Source of the DNA: an uncultured Mycoplasmatota bacterium
GTDB taxonomy: Bacteria; Bacillota_I; Bacilli_A; RF39; UBA660
Direction of reading: 5' to 3'
DNA length: 20,350 nt
Assembly (NCBI GenBank): GCA_900545005.1
Contig: UQXO01000017.1
Location: 1 to 20,350, forward strand
Shown: positions 6,903-16,061 of the stretch, one piece after another
Numbering within the stretch: position 1 is the stretch's first letter
Layout: each line of letters begins with the position of its first letter
The notes under the pieces: generated by a model
Seen by the model: only the letters and a program-made list of their open reading frames with translations
What the model was told of the DNA's origin: nothing
Databases searched by the model: none
Program-made: the position numbers and the translations under genes

Positions 6903-9351
6903 ATTCATTACTCTTTAAACTACTTATCATATCAATCTTAATCAAATTATAATGAGTAATAAAACTTACAATAATCGTAAATAAACAAGATATCAAAGCA
7001 CTTATTAGATAACTATACCACTTAATATGTCTTACAAACATTAAATACTCTGGTTCACACGTATTAAGTAAATAAAAACATAAATAATACCCTAAAACTA
7101 GTCCCCAGATAATCCCAATTACCGTAATAAAATAATTCTCATTTGTAATATATCTATCTACTTCATCATTATAAAAGCCTAAAACCTTTAATGTCGATAT
7201 CTCTCTTCTTCTCTCACTAATATTAATTGAACTTAAATTATATAAAATAGCAGCAGCAAGTAAAGCAGAAGCAATAATTAAAATAAGAACAACATAATTT
7301 AACTTATCCAAGACCCCTTCCATAACATTAGAAGTATCTTTCTTATTAATTATACTTACTATATTAGAATTACTTAAATACTCCTTATCATAGGTATCAT
7401 CATAAGTATCACTAACATTCAAATAGATAGAATTAATATCATAATTACCAAAGACATCTACATAAGTATCTTTTGAAAGATAAGCATAATCATTAATATA
7501 ATTTTCTACTATATAATCAATATTTAACTCTTCATACTTATCATTAACTAAAAGAGATACTTTATCCCCAACTTTTACTTTTAATTCCTTAGCTAACTTT
7601 TCACTTAAGACTATCCCATCCTTTAGAGTTATCATCTTCTTTTTATTATTTATATCATTTAGATGAATAACTTTATCTAATGAATTTTTATCTTCGGGAA
7701 CAATTAAATTTACTTCTAAATAATCTTTATTACTATTATATAAGTTAATTTGCTTATAATTAAGATTTACTCTATCAATAATATCGGGATTACTACTTAG
7801 TAAAGAATTTACTTCTTCTATATTATAATTACTAGCTAAATACATACTCTTATCATAAACAAATACTTTATTATCATTAAAATCAACTATATCACTTACT
7901 GCATCCTTAACTCCAAATCCTACAAGTAAAAGAGCAGTTGATCCCGCAAGACCAATAATAGTCACCATAATTCTTCCCTTATAACGAAAGATATTACGGA
8001 TAGTTATCTTAGTCGAAAAGTTAAGTTTTGACCAAAATTTAAAGTCTTCTAAAAAGATTTTCTTCCCCGCTTTAGGACTTTTTGGTTGTAATAAAGATGC
8101 GGTCTTTTCCTTTAAAATATTTTTAGTTGTAATAAAAGAAGAACCACAAATTAAAACCGTTGATAAGCCAAGACCAATTAAAGCATAATACCAATTAAAA
8201 TTTATTAACATTGTTCCTAAGGTAAACATCGAAGCATATATATACCAAACAACTCTTGGTAATAAATTAAAACCAATTAACATGCCAATAATACTACCTA
8301 AAAAAACTGCTAAAAAAGAATAAAAAATGTTTCTTAAATAAATACTAAAATTACTATATCCTAAACCTTTTAAAGTTCCTATTTCTAATCTATCTTCTTC
8401 AATCATCCTTGAAATTGAGATAAAACTTATTAGGAGTGCTACTAAAAAGAATACTAACGGAAAAACATTTCCAATTTTACTTAAGCTTTCGCAAGAATTA
8501 ATATAAGTTTTATAAGCATTATTATCATTACGAGTTTTTATATACCAAGTACTCTTAGTTAATTTATCTTGATAATCAGTTATTCCTAAAGTTTCATAAT
8601 ACTTAATATAATCTTTGTAGATATCATTATATCTTAAGTCTTCTTGAGTATCTTTTATTTTTTCTATTTTCATCTTAGTATCATTAACTAGCTTATTATA
8701 ATCAGTACTATTAGTAGAATACTTCGTATCTAGTTTAACATAAATATTAGTATAATAATCAGTCTTAAAATCATCATTTAAAACATAGGAATAATAATCC
8801 AAAGAACCTTTACCAATACTAGTAGTACCCCTATAATCAGTAAAATAAAGAGGACTTTCTACAACCCCAGTTATCTTATAAGTATTACTTTCTAAAGAAG
8901 TATTATCCATCTTAATAGTATCCCCTATATGAAGATCATTATCAGTAAGTAAAGATTTTTCAACTACTATTTCATCATTATTACTAGGTAAATTTCCTTC
9001 TTTTAAGATAACTTTATTAATATCACTTAAAGCTATTGTTCTTAAAGTTTTTTCTCCCGTCTTAAGATTTATGAAAGTATCTATATATTTACCCCTATAG
9101 ATAGAGCCTATATTTAAATCTTCTAGAGCATTTATATCATTATCAGTAAGTCCTAGGGTAGAAGTAATTTCAATATCATAGACATTGTTATCTTTTAAAT
9201 AAGTATTAATTGTATCTAGCATATCTGGGCTACTAGATTTAATTCCAACAAAGAAACCTACTCCTAATAAAGACATACACATTAAAGAAATAAACTTCTT
9301 ATGTGTATCTTTTATCTTTCGAATAGTATTAACAAATAACATGTTCTTCAT
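6901..9351 (-). CDS. ABC transporter permease with two FtsX/MacB domains
   Basis: This 816-residue permease is the membrane half of an exporter or mechanotransmission ABC system acting on lipids, peptides or cell-wall compounds. There is an N-terminal transmembrane helix (about 25-40), a large extracytoplasmic MacB-like domain to about 295, and an FtsX domain with three helices (about 300-410). A second transmembrane helix (about 463-482), a second extracytoplasmic domain and a second FtsX domain (about 688-805) follow. The coupling segments EIGTLKGLGYSNF (326-338) and EISTLKVLGFYND (720-732) repeat the same motif, as expected from internal duplication. The ATG at 9351 follows AGAGTGG by 5 bp; a GTG at 9360, overlapping the ATPase gene, is the alternative. 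The preceding ATPase gene is its partner. No HlyD-type adaptor or two-component genes are adjacent, so the substrate is unknown. Confidence 0.88.
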   Translation of the reverse strand: MKNMLFVNTIRKIKDTHKKFISLMCMSLLGVGFFVGIKSSSPDMLDTINTYLKDNNVYDIEITSTLGLTDNDINALEDLNIGSIYRGKYIDTFINLKTGEKTLRTIALSDINKVILKEGNLPSNNDEIVVEKSLLTDNDLHIGDTIKMDNTSLESNTYKITGVVESPLYFTDYRGTTSIGKGSLDYYSYVLNDDFKTDYYTNIYVKLDTKYSTNSTDYNKLVNDTKMKIEKIKDTQEDLRYNDIYKDYIKYYETLGITDYQDKLTKSTWYIKTRNDNNAYKTYINSCESLSKIGNVFPLVFFLVALLISFISISRMIEEDRLEIGTLKGLGYSNFSIYLRNIFYSFLAVFLGSIIGMLIGFNLLPRVVWYIYASMFTLGTMLINFNWYYALIGLGLSTVLICGSSFITTKNILKEKTASLLQPKSPKAGKKIFLEDFKFWSKLNFSTKITIRNIFRYKGRIMVTIIGLAGSTALLLVGFGVKDAVSDIVDFNDNKVFVYDKSMYLASNYNIEEVNSLLSSNPDIIDRVNLNYKQINLYNSNKDYLEVNLIVPEDKNSLDKVIHLNDINNKKKMITLKDGIVLSEKLAKELKVKVGDKVSLLVNDKYEELNIDYIVENYINDYAYLSKDTYVDVFGNYDINSIYLNVSDTYDDTYDKEYLSNSNIVSIINKKDTSNVMEGVLDKLNYVVLILIIASALLAAAILYNLSSINISERRREISTLKVLGFYNDEVDRYITNENYFITVIGIIWGLVLGYYLCFYLLNTCEPEYLMFVRHIKWYSYLISALISCLFTIIVSFITHYNLIKIDMISSLKSNE

Positions 9352-9353
9352 AA

Positions 9354-10052
9354 TTACCACTCTAGTTCATCTATTGACTTCGGATTATTATTAGTAATAA
9401 TATCACTAATAGTACCATTGTTAATCTTAATTACTTTATCAGCCATAGAAGCTAAAACGCTATTGTGAGTAATAATAACAACAGTCATTTTCTCTTTCCG
9501 ACAAACATCTTCTAAAAGTTTTAAAATCTGCTTACCAGTTTTAAAATCTAAAGCGCCAGTCGGTTCATCAGCCAAAAGAAGTTTAGGATTTTTAGCAATA
9601 CTTCTAGCAATAGCTACTCTTTGTTGTTCCCCACCAGATAATTCACTAGGAAAATTATTAAGGCGTTTTTCTAATCCCACTTTAGTTAAAATCTCTTTTG
9701 GTTCTAAATGTTCTTTACACAATTGAACAGCTAACTCGACATTTTCTAAGGCCGTTAGATTTTGAATTAAGTTATAAAATTGAAAAACAAAACCGATGTC
9801 AGTGCGACGATACTTAGTTAATTCATGTTCATTTAACTTAGAAATATCTTTACCAGCAACAAATATGCTGCCGCCACTTGCTGTATCAATGCCCCCTAAA
9901 ATATTTAAAAGAGTAGTCTTTCCCGCCCCACTTGGTCCTAAAATAACAACTAATTCTCCTTTATTTATTCCGAAATTTATTTTATCTAAGGCTGTAATTT
10001 TTATCTTTCCTTGAAAATATACTTTACTTACATCTTTAAATTCTATATACAT
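9354..10052 (-). CDS. ABC transporter ATP-binding protein (MacB/LolD type)
   Basis: A complete 232-residue nucleotide-binding domain powering the downstream permease. Seen: Walker A GPSGAGKT at 39-46; Q-loop Gln91 (VFQFYNL); signature LSGGEQQRVAIARS at 138-151; Walker B LLLADEP with the DEPTGALD extension at 162-169; and switch His196. The DEPTGALD form is typical of the MacB/LolD/BceA-like subfamily that pairs with FtsX-type permeases. AGGAGG lies 4 bp before the ATG. The stop codon is 2 bp before the permease ATG, so translation of the two is coupled. Confidence 0.95.
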   Translation of the reverse strand: MYIEFKDVSKVYFQGKIKITALDKINFGINKGELVVILGPSGAGKTTLLNILGGIDTASGGSIFVAGKDISKLNEHELTKYRRTDIGFVFQFYNLIQNLTALENVELAVQLCKEHLEPKEILTKVGLEKRLNNFPSELSGGEQQRVAIARSIAKNPKLLLADEPTGALDFKTGKQILKLLEDVCRKEKMTVVIITHNSVLASMADKVIKINNGTISDIITNNNPKSIDELEW

Positions 10053-10121
10053 ATTACCTCCTAATGATTATATTTCCCTATCATTTTAACATATTTTTTT
10101 AAAGAATAAAAATTAAAAAAC

Positions 10122-11318
10122 TTATTTTTCAAGACTTTTTCGATATAGTACTGAAACACATTCAACGTGATAAGTAAAAGGAAACATATCAAGGCCAATT
10201 ACTGTCTTTACCTCATAATCATCTTTCAATAAATTTATATCTCTTATTAAGGTTACGGGATCACATGCTACATATATAATCTTAGAAGCTCCCACTCTCT
10301 TTAAAAGCTCTATTCCCTTCTTAGACATTCCACTTCTTGGCGGATCAATTATCACTAAATCTATCTTGGCATTAATTTTCTCAATAAGAAGATTAGCATC
10401 TCCACATAAATAATAACAATTAGAAAGACCATTTATCTTCGCATTAAAAGCGGCATTAATAGTAGCATTCTTATTAATCTCTATTCCATAGACCTTATTA
10501 CTATAGGGTGCTAAAACCTGTCCTAAAGTCCCTGTTCCACAGAACAAATCTAAGACATTACACTCTCTAGGAGCCATTTCTAATAAAAGATTAAATAACT
10601 TCTCTGTTACTCCTAAATTAATCTGAAAGAAAGCATCATAAGAAACCTTAAAATACATATTATTAATCTTCTCAATAAGAAAATCATCGCCTCTTAAAAT
10701 CTTCCCATTTTGTAAGATACCAGCTATCTTAAACTCTGTTAAATTAGGAATCTCTAGATTATCACTAGTAATAAAATTAACTAATATCTCCATATTAAAA
10801 TTAGTCCTGATGACAACCTCCCCATTCTTTATCTTAAAATCAGGTATTAATCTTATGAACTCATTAACTTTAAAAGGTACTAATAAACACTTATCTATTT
10901 TAATAATTTCCTTAGATTCATATTTATATAAACCTACTACCCCCTCTTTAACATGTAATGTTATCTTATTACGATAATAAAATTTTAGAGAAGAAGCTAC
11001 TACCGGAATCTTTAAATCTAAATGACCAAACTTCTTAAAAAGATTTTCTAACTTACTTTTTTTGAATTCTAAAGTCTTAGGATAATCCATCTTTAAAAGA
11101 CTACACCCGCCACAAGATTTGCTATATAAACAAGGACTTACTAATCCCTTAGACTCTATAACTCTCTTAATTTTCCCAATATTATATTTTTTACTTTCTT
11201 TAATAATTTCTATTTCTAAGATGTCTCCTACTAGAGAGTTAGGTACAAAAGTAATCTTATCATCAACATAACATATACCTCTTCCCAAATCATCCATTCT
11301 TATAATATTAACTTCCAT
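10122..11318 (-). CDS. rlmD: 23S rRNA (uracil-5-)-methyltransferase, RlmD/RumA (TrmA superfamily)
   Basis: The enzyme transfers a methyl group from S-adenosylmethionine to C5 of a uracil in structured RNA, most likely 23S rRNA. An N-terminal TRAM RNA-binding domain (1-55) is followed by a [4Fe-4S] cluster site with Cys63, Cys69, Cys72 and Cys144. The SAM-binding motif LDLFCGTGTLG is at 256-266, GIEIN at 278-282 and IDPPRSGM at 324-331. The catalytic nucleophile is Cys352 (VACDP) and the general base is Glu386 (HVECVSVLY). At 398 residues it is slightly short for the family but has every motif. Gram-positive members (RlmCD type) may modify two uridines, so the target site is not decided. GAGG lies 6 bp before the ATG. 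The gene is 17 bp behind the WG/pentapeptide gene and probably in one transcript with it. Confidence 0.9.
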   Translation of the reverse strand: MEVNIIRMDDLGRGICYVDDKITFVPNSLVGDILEIEIIKESKKYNIGKIKRVIESKGLVSPCLYSKSCGGCSLLKMDYPKTLEFKKSKLENLFKKFGHLDLKIPVVASSLKFYYRNKITLHVKEGVVGLYKYESKEIIKIDKCLLVPFKVNEFIRLIPDFKIKNGEVVIRTNFNMEILVNFITSDNLEIPNLTEFKIAGILQNGKILRGDDFLIEKINNMYFKVSYDAFFQINLGVTEKLFNLLLEMAPRECNVLDLFCGTGTLGQVLAPYSNKVYGIEINKNATINAAFNAKINGLSNCYYLCGDANLLIEKINAKIDLVIIDPPRSGMSKKGIELLKRVGASKIIYVACDPVTLIRDINLLKDDYEVKTVIGLDMFPFTYHVECVSVLYRKSLEK

Positions 11319-11334
11319 AAAAGCCTCAATCTTC

Positions 11335-13581
11335 CTACTTCTTTTTCTTTAATTTTAACACACTTTCTTGATACATTTGGACAAATTCATTCGTAAAAGT
11401 AGTTTCTTCCATATTAACATCTCTAAAATCATAACTAAGTAAAGTAACATCAGATAAATCAGCCCCACTTATATCTTTATTATAAACATTCTGAGGATTA
11501 ATTGCGGCATTAGTACCCTTAAAATTAACCCCTTTAAGAGAAAAGTTAGAAAAGTCATATGTAAGTAAATCATAATCTTTTAATTCTTTTATATATTTAG
11601 GATTTATTACTTTATAGCCATTTAACTCCACATAAAAATCACCAGGAACCGCTAGGGAATGCAATATATGTAAATGATGTTGTTTAGCTTCTACTTCTTT
11701 AATTTTAGCTAAAAGATTAGCTTTTTCTTGCTCTAAAGCCGCATTCTCTTTTTTCTTTCTTAATAAATCAGCTCTTTGTCTTTCAAGTAAAGCTTTTTCT
11801 TCTTCTCGTTTTTTTTCTTTTGAATCTTCCTCTTCTAAAGTAATAATTCTATTTTTTAAATACTCATCTTTACTTACTAATCTTATTCCTTTTTTTAACT
11901 TACGATAAAAAAGATTAAAATGTCCTAAATTAATTAATTCATCCTTAGGATAATAAGTAATATCATCAACAACAAAATACTCATCACAAAATCTAGTATT
12001 TACTCCTAAAGAACCTAAAAAAGTTTTTTCCCCAGTTCTTTTATCAACAACATAATAACCCTTTTCATTAAAATATGCCTTTTTCACTAAATATACTAAA
12101 TAATTTTCATATTGTCTTACTAGTTCATATTTACTCATTAAAAGTCTACTATCTCTAATATCATAATAGTAATAAACATCATTTTTCCAAAAATCCTTAG
12201 CTTCTTTATAATTAGTATACTCTAATTGTTTAGAAAAAGATAATGTATATGGCATTTTAAAAGTACCACTATAATAGCGATTAAATTCTTTTCTTTTGGT
12301 ATCATCATCCTTCGATAAGACCTCGCCATTTATATCAATCACCTCAATATACTCTTCGTTATTGTTCTTCCGTTTTACTTTTGCAGTACCATAATAAAAA
12401 TTATCAGCCTCATAATATTGTGGCGCTATTACAACCTCACCATTGTCATCTATAAAACCAAATAAGCCTTTTTCATCGGTCACTTTCAAACGATTATCCT
12501 TAAATTCATATTGCGTCTTTAAAATTCTTTCTCCAACTTTAAAAGATAACTTTCCACGACCTGAATAGCTTTTTTCTTTCCCAAGATTAGTTATTTTTCC
12601 CAACTTATAAAGATTAGCCAAAGTTTTATCTACCCATAAACTACCACTGACATTAAAAAATCTGCTTATTAAGTTACCATGAGCATCATAATATGAAATG
12701 TTATTATGAATATCTAAACTACTAGGAATCATTATAACTTCATCATTAAAATCTGATTCTATTCGCCAAAGATAAAAATATTCAATTCTATCATTATAAA
12801 GAATTTTTCCCTCTAAAGTAGCTATAATCGCTCTTTCTTCATCTTTACCCGTTAACAAAACTTCTAAAAACATATCATTATATCTTAGATGAACCATTTT
12901 ATTCTTTATCTCTAAATACCTTTTAACAAGAATCTTTATTTTTTTAGATATCTTAAACTTATCCAATAAACCCTCTACCTCTTTAGTATATTCACATTCT
13001 TCTGCCGAATAAATCCTACTACTCTTCTTAAGTTTATACCCCTTAGCTAAGACCATCTTTTCTTTAAAATCTATATAATCTTTACCCTTCTGATAAAGTC
13101 TTATAAACCCGTCAAAATTATCTATAGAATAACTTATCTCTAAAGACTTAGTCTTAAAGACTTTTTCTCCTCTTGGATTAATAAGAACATACTCATAATA
13201 TTCATTATTACCCAGATAAGTCCTCAAAAGATTATATCCATCTTTACTAGCTAAAACTAAAGAATAATAATCACTCTCATAAATCTTTTCTCCCGTAATA
13301 AGATTCTTCATTACAACAACATATCCTGGTTTCTGATAAGTAATAATTCCCTTAGAGCAGTCAAAAACTCTTGTAACCTCATCTTCCGTAATTAAATTTC
13401 CCTCTATATCTTGCAAAATGTCATAATGATAAACATAATCTAAGGTTGCCTCATCAATCCTTACGACACTCATATGTTCTGGTACCACTTCTTTAGTCTC
13501 TAAGTTAATATAATAATAATCATCTTTAGCTTCAAAAACCTTCTCTAAATACTTCTCGTATTTACTATCTTCTTCTTGCAT
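11335..13581 (-). CDS. WG-repeat / coiled-coil / pentapeptide protein, copy 1
   Basis: This 748-residue soluble protein has no signal peptide. Residues 1-580 are rich in Tyr, Asp and Lys and look like repeated beta structure. Around 369-422 there is a recognisable WG-type unit (DEKGLFGFIDDNGEVVIAPQ, then a Y-rich strand and DINGEVLSK). Residues 583-635 form a strongly charged coiled coil (EEEDSKEKKREEEK through KIKEVEAKQ). The tail (about 672-735) is a run of pentapeptide-like units with Leu, Phe or Met at the centre, such as FSLKG, VNFKG, ADLSD, VTLLS, YDFRD and VNMEE. The family is unknown to me; WG and pentapeptide repeats usually mediate protein binding. A paralog lies 30 bp upstream and the RNA methyltransferase gene follows. 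AGGAG is 8 bp before the ATG. Confidence 0.8.
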   Translation of the reverse strand: MQEEDSKYEKYLEKVFEAKDDYYYINLETKEVVPEHMSVVRIDEATLDYVYHYDILQDIEGNLITEDEVTRVFDCSKGIITYQKPGYVVVMKNLITGEKIYESDYYSLVLASKDGYNLLRTYLGNNEYYEYVLINPRGEKVFKTKSLEISYSIDNFDGFIRLYQKGKDYIDFKEKMVLAKGYKLKKSSRIYSAEECEYTKEVEGLLDKFKISKKIKILVKRYLEIKNKMVHLRYNDMFLEVLLTGKDEERAIIATLEGKILYNDRIEYFYLWRIESDFNDEVIMIPSSLDIHNNISYYDAHGNLISRFFNVSGSLWVDKTLANLYKLGKITNLGKEKSYSGRGKLSFKVGERILKTQYEFKDNRLKVTDEKGLFGFIDDNGEVVIAPQYYEADNFYYGTAKVKRKNNNEEYIEVIDINGEVLSKDDDTKRKEFNRYYSGTFKMPYTLSFSKQLEYTNYKEAKDFWKNDVYYYYDIRDSRLLMSKYELVRQYENYLVYLVKKAYFNEKGYYVVDKRTGEKTFLGSLGVNTRFCDEYFVVDDITYYPKDELINLGHFNLFYRKLKKGIRLVSKDEYLKNRIITLEEEDSKEKKREEEKALLERQRADLLRKKKENAALEQEKANLLAKIKEVEAKQHHLHILHSLAVPGDFYVELNGYKVINPKYIKELKDYDLLTYDFSNFSLKGVNFKGTNAAINPQNVYNKDISGADLSDVTLLSYDFRDVNMEETTFTNEFVQMYQESVLKLKKKK

Positions 13582-13611
13582 TTTTTAATCTCCTTGTTTT
13601 AATTAATCCCT

Positions 13612-15870
13612 TTACTCTTTATTTTTTGTTAATTTTAAGCTTTTTTCTTGATAAGTTTGGGCAAATTCATTGGTAAAAGTTGTTTCCTCTATATTAACAC
13701 CATGAAAATCATAATTAAGTAAAGTCACATCGGATAAATCGGCCCCGCTTAAATCTTTTTTATAAACTTTTTGGGGATCAATCGCCGCATTGGTACCCTT
13801 AAAATCAACCCCTTTTACTAAATAATTAGTAAAATCCACCGTAAGTAAATCATAATCAATAAGACTATCTAAATACTTAGGAGCAATTCTATAATAACCC
13901 TTCTCTTTAATATAAAAGTCATCCGGAACACTCATCATATGTTTGATATGTAAATGTCTTTGTTTATCCATAACTACTTGTTTTTGTCTATCCAACTTTT
14001 CTTTTTCCTCTTGTAATCTCTGATACTCAAGTTTTCGCAAGTTCAGTTCAGCTCTTTCTTTTTCTCTGGCTTTCCTACGGTCTTCTAACATCATTTCGGC
14101 AAATGTTTTTGGCATATCTTCATTCAAATCATTTGTTTTTATAAATTTTTCTTGACTAACTAACTTTACCCCATCTTTTAATATTCGATTAGTAAGATTA
14201 AAATTACCTAAATTAATTAATTCATCTGCTGGATAATAAGTTATTCCCTCAACAACAAAATAATCTTCATAAAACCCCATTGATGTCCCAAGACTTCCTA
14301 AATATTTCATCTTTTTAGTCCTTTTATCCATCACATAATAACCACTTTGATAAGGAAAACTCTTTTTAACTAAACAAACCAAATAGTTTTCATATTGCAT
14401 AACTAATTCATACTTACTCTTTTTAATCTCATTATCTTTAAAATCATAATAAAAATAAATATCACGCCCAAAGAAATCGCCCTTTTCTTGATAGTAGGTA
14501 GCATAAATTTGTTTCAACGGTCCAAAAACATCAATTAACTTATAAGGTCTAGCATAACGTTTATTCATTTGTGTTAATATTTCACACTCATTTTTTGATA
14601 AAAGCTCGCCATCAGTATTGATACGGCAGCCGTAATAACCATCTACGCCTCTTTTTTTAACACTAGCAATATCATCAACAAAATCATAAGCCTCTAAAAA
14701 TTCTGGCCACACGGCAAAGCCACCAAACTCATCTAAATACCCGTATAATCCCTTTTCATCACGAATTAATAAGCGATTACAATGATAACGATTACTAGTA
14801 AAATAACGCTTACCATTTATTTCAAAAGAAACTGGCACCCCATTATAAAAACTACTTGACTTCGCTTGAAAATTCTTTAAGACTCCGTCTTGATAAACCT
14901 TATAAAAGGTTTTATCCATTTTTAACCAATCATTAACATTCACAAAATGACTAATTTTCTTACCATCTTTATCAAAATAAAATACTTCCTCATTTCGACT
15001 TAAAATCTTCGGTATATAAACTTTCTCATCATTAAATAAAGCTACTACCCCTGTATTTATAATTAAACTAGAAATTTTATGGTCATATATAACTTTACCA
15101 CTCCTAGTTACTAACGTATATCTATTTTCTAATTTTCCAACTAAGAATATCTCTAAAAAAGAAGAATTATAACGTACTTTAATCTTAGCACTATAGGGTA
15201 AATCATATTTATTTAAGCGCTTTTTTAGCTCTTCTGGTAAGTTATATTTTTCTGTAATATCTTTTATCTCTTTTGTAAAACTATTACTAAATACTCTTCT
15301 TATTAGACTTTCTTTTTTTTCTTCATACCCCAAAGGCAGCCTCATCTCTTCTTTATAAAGAACACCATCAAAATTCTTTAAAGAAACCTCAATTAACCCC
15401 CTATCATTTTCTAAACGAAACTCTTTTCTATCTTTACTACTATCCTTAAAAACAACCTCTCCTAAAGGATTAACTAAACTATACTCATATGAAGATGCCG
15501 TATCTCCATACCCCGTTTCTATTAAATGATACCCTTCTAAAGAAGTAACTAATCTGCTAGACTCTCTACTATATATTTTCTGTTCTGTTTTCAAATTAAT
15601 AATAAAGATCTTATCCCCACTCTGATAACAAATAAGTCCTTTACTTTCTCCATAAACTTTAGTAACCATCTCATTAGAAAGAACTTCTCCTTTGATATTC
15701 ATAAGATCAGTATAATTATAAACATAATCTAAAGATGTCTGGGATACTCTATTCAAACTCATATATTCCGGTACCACTTCTTTAGTCTCTAAATTAAGAT
15801 AATAATACTCATCTACCGGTTCAAAAACATCCTTTAAATAATTTCTATATAAAATATCTTCATCCAACAT
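13612..15870 (-). CDS. WG-repeat / coiled-coil / pentapeptide protein, copy 2
   Basis: A 752-residue paralog of the neighbouring gene product with the same order of parts: Tyr-rich beta-type region, a WG-like unit (DEKGLYGYLDEFGG), a charged coiled coil (about LEDRRKAREKERAEL to DRQKQVVMDKQRHL) and a pentapeptide-like tail ending FTNEFAQTYQEKSLKL. Identity is highest in the last 65 residues and lower in the N-terminal half, where only framework residues are kept. The start at 15868-15870 is chosen because MLDEDILYRNYL aligns with the start of copy 1 and GGGAG lies 5 bp upstream. A longer frame from 15930 would begin inside the promoter spacer. First gene of a likely three-gene operon with copy 1 and rlmD. 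Confidence 0.78.
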   Translation of the reverse strand: MLDEDILYRNYLKDVFEPVDEYYYLNLETKEVVPEYMSLNRVSQTSLDYVYNYTDLMNIKGEVLSNEMVTKVYGESKGLICYQSGDKIFIINLKTEQKIYSRESSRLVTSLEGYHLIETGYGDTASSYEYSLVNPLGEVVFKDSSKDRKEFRLENDRGLIEVSLKNFDGVLYKEEMRLPLGYEEKKESLIRRVFSNSFTKEIKDITEKYNLPEELKKRLNKYDLPYSAKIKVRYNSSFLEIFLVGKLENRYTLVTRSGKVIYDHKISSLIINTGVVALFNDEKVYIPKILSRNEEVFYFDKDGKKISHFVNVNDWLKMDKTFYKVYQDGVLKNFQAKSSSFYNGVPVSFEINGKRYFTSNRYHCNRLLIRDEKGLYGYLDEFGGFAVWPEFLEAYDFVDDIASVKKRGVDGYYGCRINTDGELLSKNECEILTQMNKRYARPYKLIDVFGPLKQIYATYYQEKGDFFGRDIYFYYDFKDNEIKKSKYELVMQYENYLVCLVKKSFPYQSGYYVMDKRTKKMKYLGSLGTSMGFYEDYFVVEGITYYPADELINLGNFNLTNRILKDGVKLVSQEKFIKTNDLNEDMPKTFAEMMLEDRRKAREKERAELNLRKLEYQRLQEEKEKLDRQKQVVMDKQRHLHIKHMMSVPDDFYIKEKGYYRIAPKYLDSLIDYDLLTVDFTNYLVKGVDFKGTNAAIDPQKVYKKDLSGADLSDVTLLNYDFHGVNIEETTFTNEFAQTYQEKSLKLTKNKE

Positions 15871-15920
15871 AAAAACTCCCTTAAATACCAAAATCACTCT
15901 TAAATTGACCTTGTAATCAG

Positions 15921-15949
15921 ATGCTAACATCTTTTACTTCTTTTGTCTA
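15921..15949 (-). promoter_or_regulatory. Promoter of the WG/pentapeptide-rlmD operon
   Basis: On the minus strand TAGACA (plus 15944-15949) and TAGCAT (plus 15921-15926) are separated by 17 bp, and TGT directly precedes the -10, giving an extended -10. Transcription would start near 15914, leaving a leader of about 44 nt before the ATG at 15870. This placement argues against translation starting at 15930. Confidence 0.5.
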
Positions 15950-16061
15950 GTCTTAACGAAAAAAACTTTTCCTAACTATTTAAAATTTTCAAAAATTACT
16001 CTAAACCTAAATAATCTTACATAATTCTTAAATTATAATTCATAATAAAAATGGTGGTCTA

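Noticed and set aside
10067..10072. TATAAT on the minus strand before the ABC ATPase gene
   Set aside because: Transcription from it would begin at about 10060, inside the AGGAGG site, leaving no usable leader; the operon promoter was not located with confidence.
15871..15930. N-terminal extension of WG protein copy 2 starting at 15930
   Set aside because: The extension has no counterpart in copy 1, begins inside the spacer of the predicted promoter, and the ATG at 15870 has a good ribosome binding site.
16018..16047. Sigma-G-like promoter before the germination operon (TACATA, 17 bp, CATAATA)
   Set aside because: The -10 fits and the -35 has one mismatch, but transcription would start near 16054, inside the GGTGG ribosome binding site. 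In such AT-rich DNA a chance match is likely. A TATAAT at 16034-16039 is an equally weak alternative with no -35.
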